Assembly (NCBI GenBank): GCA_902806425.1
Contig: CADCWP010000336.1
Location: 1 to 33,703, forward strand
Direction: 5' to 3'
Source: an uncultured Truepera sp.
GTDB lineage: Bacteria > Deinococcota > Deinococci > Deinococcales > Trueperaceae
DNA length: 33,703 bases
The notes under the pieces were generated by a model. The model saw nothing but the letters and a program-made list of their open reading frames with translations. It made no database searches and was not told the origin of the DNA. The translations under genes and the position numbers were made by a program. Positions 31,823 to 33,703 of the stretch are shown here, in pieces (the stretch's first letter is position 1; each line of letters opens with the position of its first letter).

Positions 31823-32872
31823 ATGTCTAATCTGATTACAGCGCTGGCGGTTGTCGTGTTGCTCGCGGGATGCGCGCAGACGCCTCCGGTTGTGCCCGCG
31901 CAACCGGCCCCTGAGGGGGACAGGGGGGCTGTGCCCGTTATCTTCGATACCGACCTCGGTTACGACTGCGACGACGCGGGTGCGCTCGCCGTGCTCCACG
32001 CCCTCGCCGACCGCGGCGAAGCAAATATTCTAGCCACCATGACGGTCGTAGGTGACCCGCACTCGGCGGGCGCGCTAGACGTCATCAACACCTATTACGG
32101 TCGCCCCGATATACCCGTCGGAGCCTATCAGGGCGAGCGCTGGGCTGACGCCCATCCGTACTGGCTAGAGCCGGACACTGGATTTCTCGAGGCGCTCGTT
32201 ACGGAGTATAAAAGCGATATCAAGTCGAAATCGGGAGCACCGGACAGCGTTTCGCTCTACCGTGAGGTTTTGGCGGGGCAAGAGGATGCCAGCGTGACGG
32301 TCGTCGCCGTGGGGTTTTTGCAGAACCTGGCGAACCTGCTCCGTTCCCCTGCCGACCGTTACAGCCCGTTGCCGGGCCGTGAACTCGTCGCCCGCAAGGT
32401 TAAACGGCTCGTCGTCATGGGCGGGCGCTATCCAACCGACCCCGAGCTTTTAGACTTCAACTTGAGCGACGGACCCTACCAAGACGGGCGTACGGCCCAA
32501 GCGGTGATAGAAGCGTGGCCGACCGAGATCATGTTTAGCGGCAGCGAGATCGGCGACGACATCTTTACCGGAAGCCGACTCTACGCGTCGCTGCCCGCCA
32601 ACCCGGTTGCTAAAGCTTACGACCTCTACCCCGGTACGAATAGTCTTGGTGAACGTCAGAGTTGGGACCTGACGGCCGTGCTCTACGCGGTAAGACCCAA
32701 CGCCGAGCTTTGGAACGTGCGCGGCGACAGGCACCTTGAGATCAGCGCTGACGGCACGCACGCCTGGCTTGCGGGGGCTGTAACGCCGCGCCGTGCCTTT
32801 TTGGTGGAGCGGGCCTCGCCGGAGCGCGTCAAGAACACCCTCGACGCGTTGCTGGCGCAGGCCCCGCGGTAA
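31823..32872 (+). CDS. Lipoprotein nucleoside hydrolase (IunH family)
   Basis: A 349-residue nucleoside hydrolase that cleaves the N-glycosidic bond of nucleosides, releasing ribose. The N-terminus is a lipoprotein signal (LAVVVLLAGC, Cys at 18), so it acts outside the cytoplasmic membrane. The Ca2+-binding aspartate cluster is DTDLGYDCDDAGALAVL, followed by VVGDPHSAGALDV, VVAVGFLQNLANLL, VVMGG and the late active-site Asp in SWDLTAVLYAV. The usual DTDxGxDxDD pattern is conserved. I use ATG 31823 after GCAGGAGG rather than the GTG at 31793. Periplasmic members salvage external nucleosides. Confidence 0.88.
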   Translation: MSNLITALAVVVLLAGCAQTPPVVPAQPAPEGDRGAVPVIFDTDLGYDCDDAGALAVLHALADRGEANILATMTVVGDPHSAGALDVINTYYGRPDIPVGAYQGERWADAHPYWLEPDTGFLEALVTEYKSDIKSKSGAPDSVSLYREVLAGQEDASVTVVAVGFLQNLANLLRSPADRYSPLPGRELVARKVKRLVVMGGRYPTDPELLDFNLSDGPYQDGRTAQAVIEAWPTEIMFSGSEIGDDIFTGSRLYASLPANPVAKAYDLYPGTNSLGERQSWDLTAVLYAVRPNAELWNVRGDRHLEISADGTHAWLAGAVTPRRAFLVERASPERVKNTLDALLAQAPR

Positions 32873-33206
32873 TTAAACACCTCAGACGGCTCGAGCGGGT
32901 TTCTCTATGAGTACGGTGTGCGTTTTTGCAGTCACTGACCGATCCGGAATTGACGTTTCGTCCGCGACGAAAACTTGCCCTGATGGGGTAGGGCGTCACA
33001 GTCCCTACTACTGTCTAAAGATGTATCAGCAGAACGATGAGCTAACGGCCCACGGCTTCTCAGTTGCCTACAGAGATACACTTGCGCCTCTGACCTGAAA
33101 TAACTCCGGACTCAGGTGAATTCCGCTTTTGCAAAGCGAACGCTGTGATGGTTATCTACACCGCACACAACTTGACAACCTTACTTTTTAAGGTATATAT
33201 ACACCT
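32873..33206. other. Gap with dyads and a strong promoter before the phage-type gene
   Basis: 334 bp. Dyads are TTTCGTC-CGC-GACGAAA (32956-32972) and CGCTTT-TGC-AAAGCG (33124-33138). A 63-codon frame at 32907-33098 has no ribosome site, resembles nothing known and is not called. The promoter at the end is listed separately. No att-like repeat can be seen because only one edge of a possible element is in the window. Confidence 0.5.
33172..33206 (+). promoter_or_regulatory. Strong promoter and overlapping operator-like dyad of the AAA ATPase gene
   Basis: A perfect TTGACA (33172-33177) is followed after 16-18 bp by overlapping TATATA boxes (33194-33201). The start of transcription falls at or next to the ATG at 33207, so the mRNA is leaderless. 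AGGT-A-TATATA-C-ACCT (33191-33206) is a near-palindrome with one mismatch lying over the -10, well placed for a repressor. Confidence 0.65.
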
Positions 33207-33703
33207 ATGAGCCCAAAAGTCAACCCTTTAAGCCGTCGGCCCGGCCAGAAGCGACTTGTGATCGCGGTACGTGGGGCGGCGGGTACCGGCAAAAGTCACT
33301 TCGCAGCATCCTTAGCCGACGCGGACGTTGGACGCTTGTGCTTTTTCGACGTCGAGCGCAAATCCCGGCTGTTACCGGGCGCGACCGGCCCGTCGCCCAA
33401 ATACGACGCGGTCGAGATTCATCACCCGGACGAGCTGCCCGACTTTATCGACTGGGCGCTTGACGGCGAGGGGAAAGCGCAAGGCTATGGGGCCTACGCC
33501 CTCGACTCGTGGAGCCTCTACTTCGCACGCAAGCACCGGGAGACGCTGAAAGCGGTGCGGGAGCGGACGGGCGACCCGGCGGCGCAACCAACCGCCGATC
33601 AGCTGCAAGACGATCAGGTGCTCTACCAGGAGGTTCTGAGGCGGCTCTGTATGGATTCGGGCGCGTGCGTCGTTATCACCGACCATATCGCCGCCAAAGG
33701 CAA
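33207..33703 (+). CDS. Phage-type AAA ATPase (AAA_24-like), 3' end outside window
   Basis: The open frame from ATG 33207 runs 165 codons off the window. After a basic start (MSPKVNPLSRRPGQKRLV) comes Walker A, VRGAAGTGKSHFAASLA, at about residues 21-37, then FFDVERKSRLL. YALDSWSLYF near residue 100 is the Walker B-like strand, and CVVITDHIAAKG the next core strand. This pattern (short P-loop protein with FDxExK and DSxS) is that of nucleotide-binding proteins common in phages and prophages, sometimes beside recombination genes. Only the N-terminal two thirds or so are visible. With a strong, apparently repressible promoter, it may open a mobile element. Confidence 0.72.
   Translation, partial: MSPKVNPLSRRPGQKRLVIAVRGAAGTGKSHFAASLADADVGRLCFFDVERKSRLLPGATGPSPKYDAVEIHHPDELPDFIDWALDGEGKAQGYGAYALDSWSLYFARKHRETLKAVRERTGDPAAQPTADQLQDDQVLYQEVLRRLCMDSGACVVITDHIAAKG

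Noticed and set aside
32907-33098. 63-codon frame in the gap before the AAA ATPase gene
   Set aside because: No ribosome site, no -10 box at the leaderless distance and no recognisable family.
1-33703. tRNA, rRNA, CRISPR array or insertion sequence
   Set aside because: No T-loop-like GTTCGANTC in a cloverleaf context, no rRNA-like stretch, no spaced direct repeats and no transposase frame were seen by reading; a tRNAscan or Rfam run would settle small RNAs.

Overview
The window is high-GC bacterial chromosome, densely coded on both strands. No rRNA, tRNA, CRISPR array or insertion sequence was seen. The gene set (TopIB-type topoisomerase, SbcCD, RsmF, NrdR, AccD/AccA) and the many promoters whose -10 box lies exactly one transcription-start distance before a start codon (leaderless mRNAs) fit the Deinococcota. 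A Truepera-like lineage is a reasonable guess, but this is inference and not a database result.

Layout. (1) 1-5592: an oligosaccharide uptake and hydrolysis cluster. It holds a glycoside hydrolase family 4 gene cut by the window edge, a long family-5 substrate-binding protein and two Dpp/Opp-type permeases; no ATPase gene is present. The palindrome CTCGAG, very common in the rest of the window, is sparse here. (2) 5697-12000: rsmF, divergent from sbcD-sbcC, then a nucleotidyltransferase-like gene overlapping the end of sbcC. (3) 11997-15107: small redox enzymes, a lipoprotein alpha/beta hydrolase and a DinB-fold protein. (4) 15190-17111: an ECF sigma factor, its RskA-like membrane anti-sigma factor and a secreted CHRD protein with a Met-Gly-rich repeat. 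(5) 17355-18642: nrdR behind a degenerate short-chain dehydrogenase with an acidic tail. (6) 18716-20569: accD-accA, the carboxyltransferase of acetyl-CoA carboxylase. (7) 20754-24566: a tandem rhodanese, a GNAT acetyltransferase, a VOC protein, an exported EthD-like protein and a BaiN/HI0933 flavoprotein. (8) 24570-28614: TopIB, DUF4342, aldo/keto reductase and a DEAD-box helicase. (9) 28670-32872: a structured leader and a KefB-type antiporter with two Usp domains, then DUF454 and a lipoprotein nucleoside hydrolase. (10) 33207-end: a phage-type AAA ATPase under the strongest promoter in the window, possibly the edge of a prophage.

The most notable structure is regulatory. At about ten starts the hexamer TANNNT ends 7-9 nt before an ATG or GTG. 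In two cases (accD and topIB) the start codon placed this way opens not the gene but a mini-ORF of 9 or 5 codons, whose stop overlaps the real gene start. This looks like leaderless initiation coupled to an internal start, and it is the best candidate here for an undescribed regulatory arrangement.
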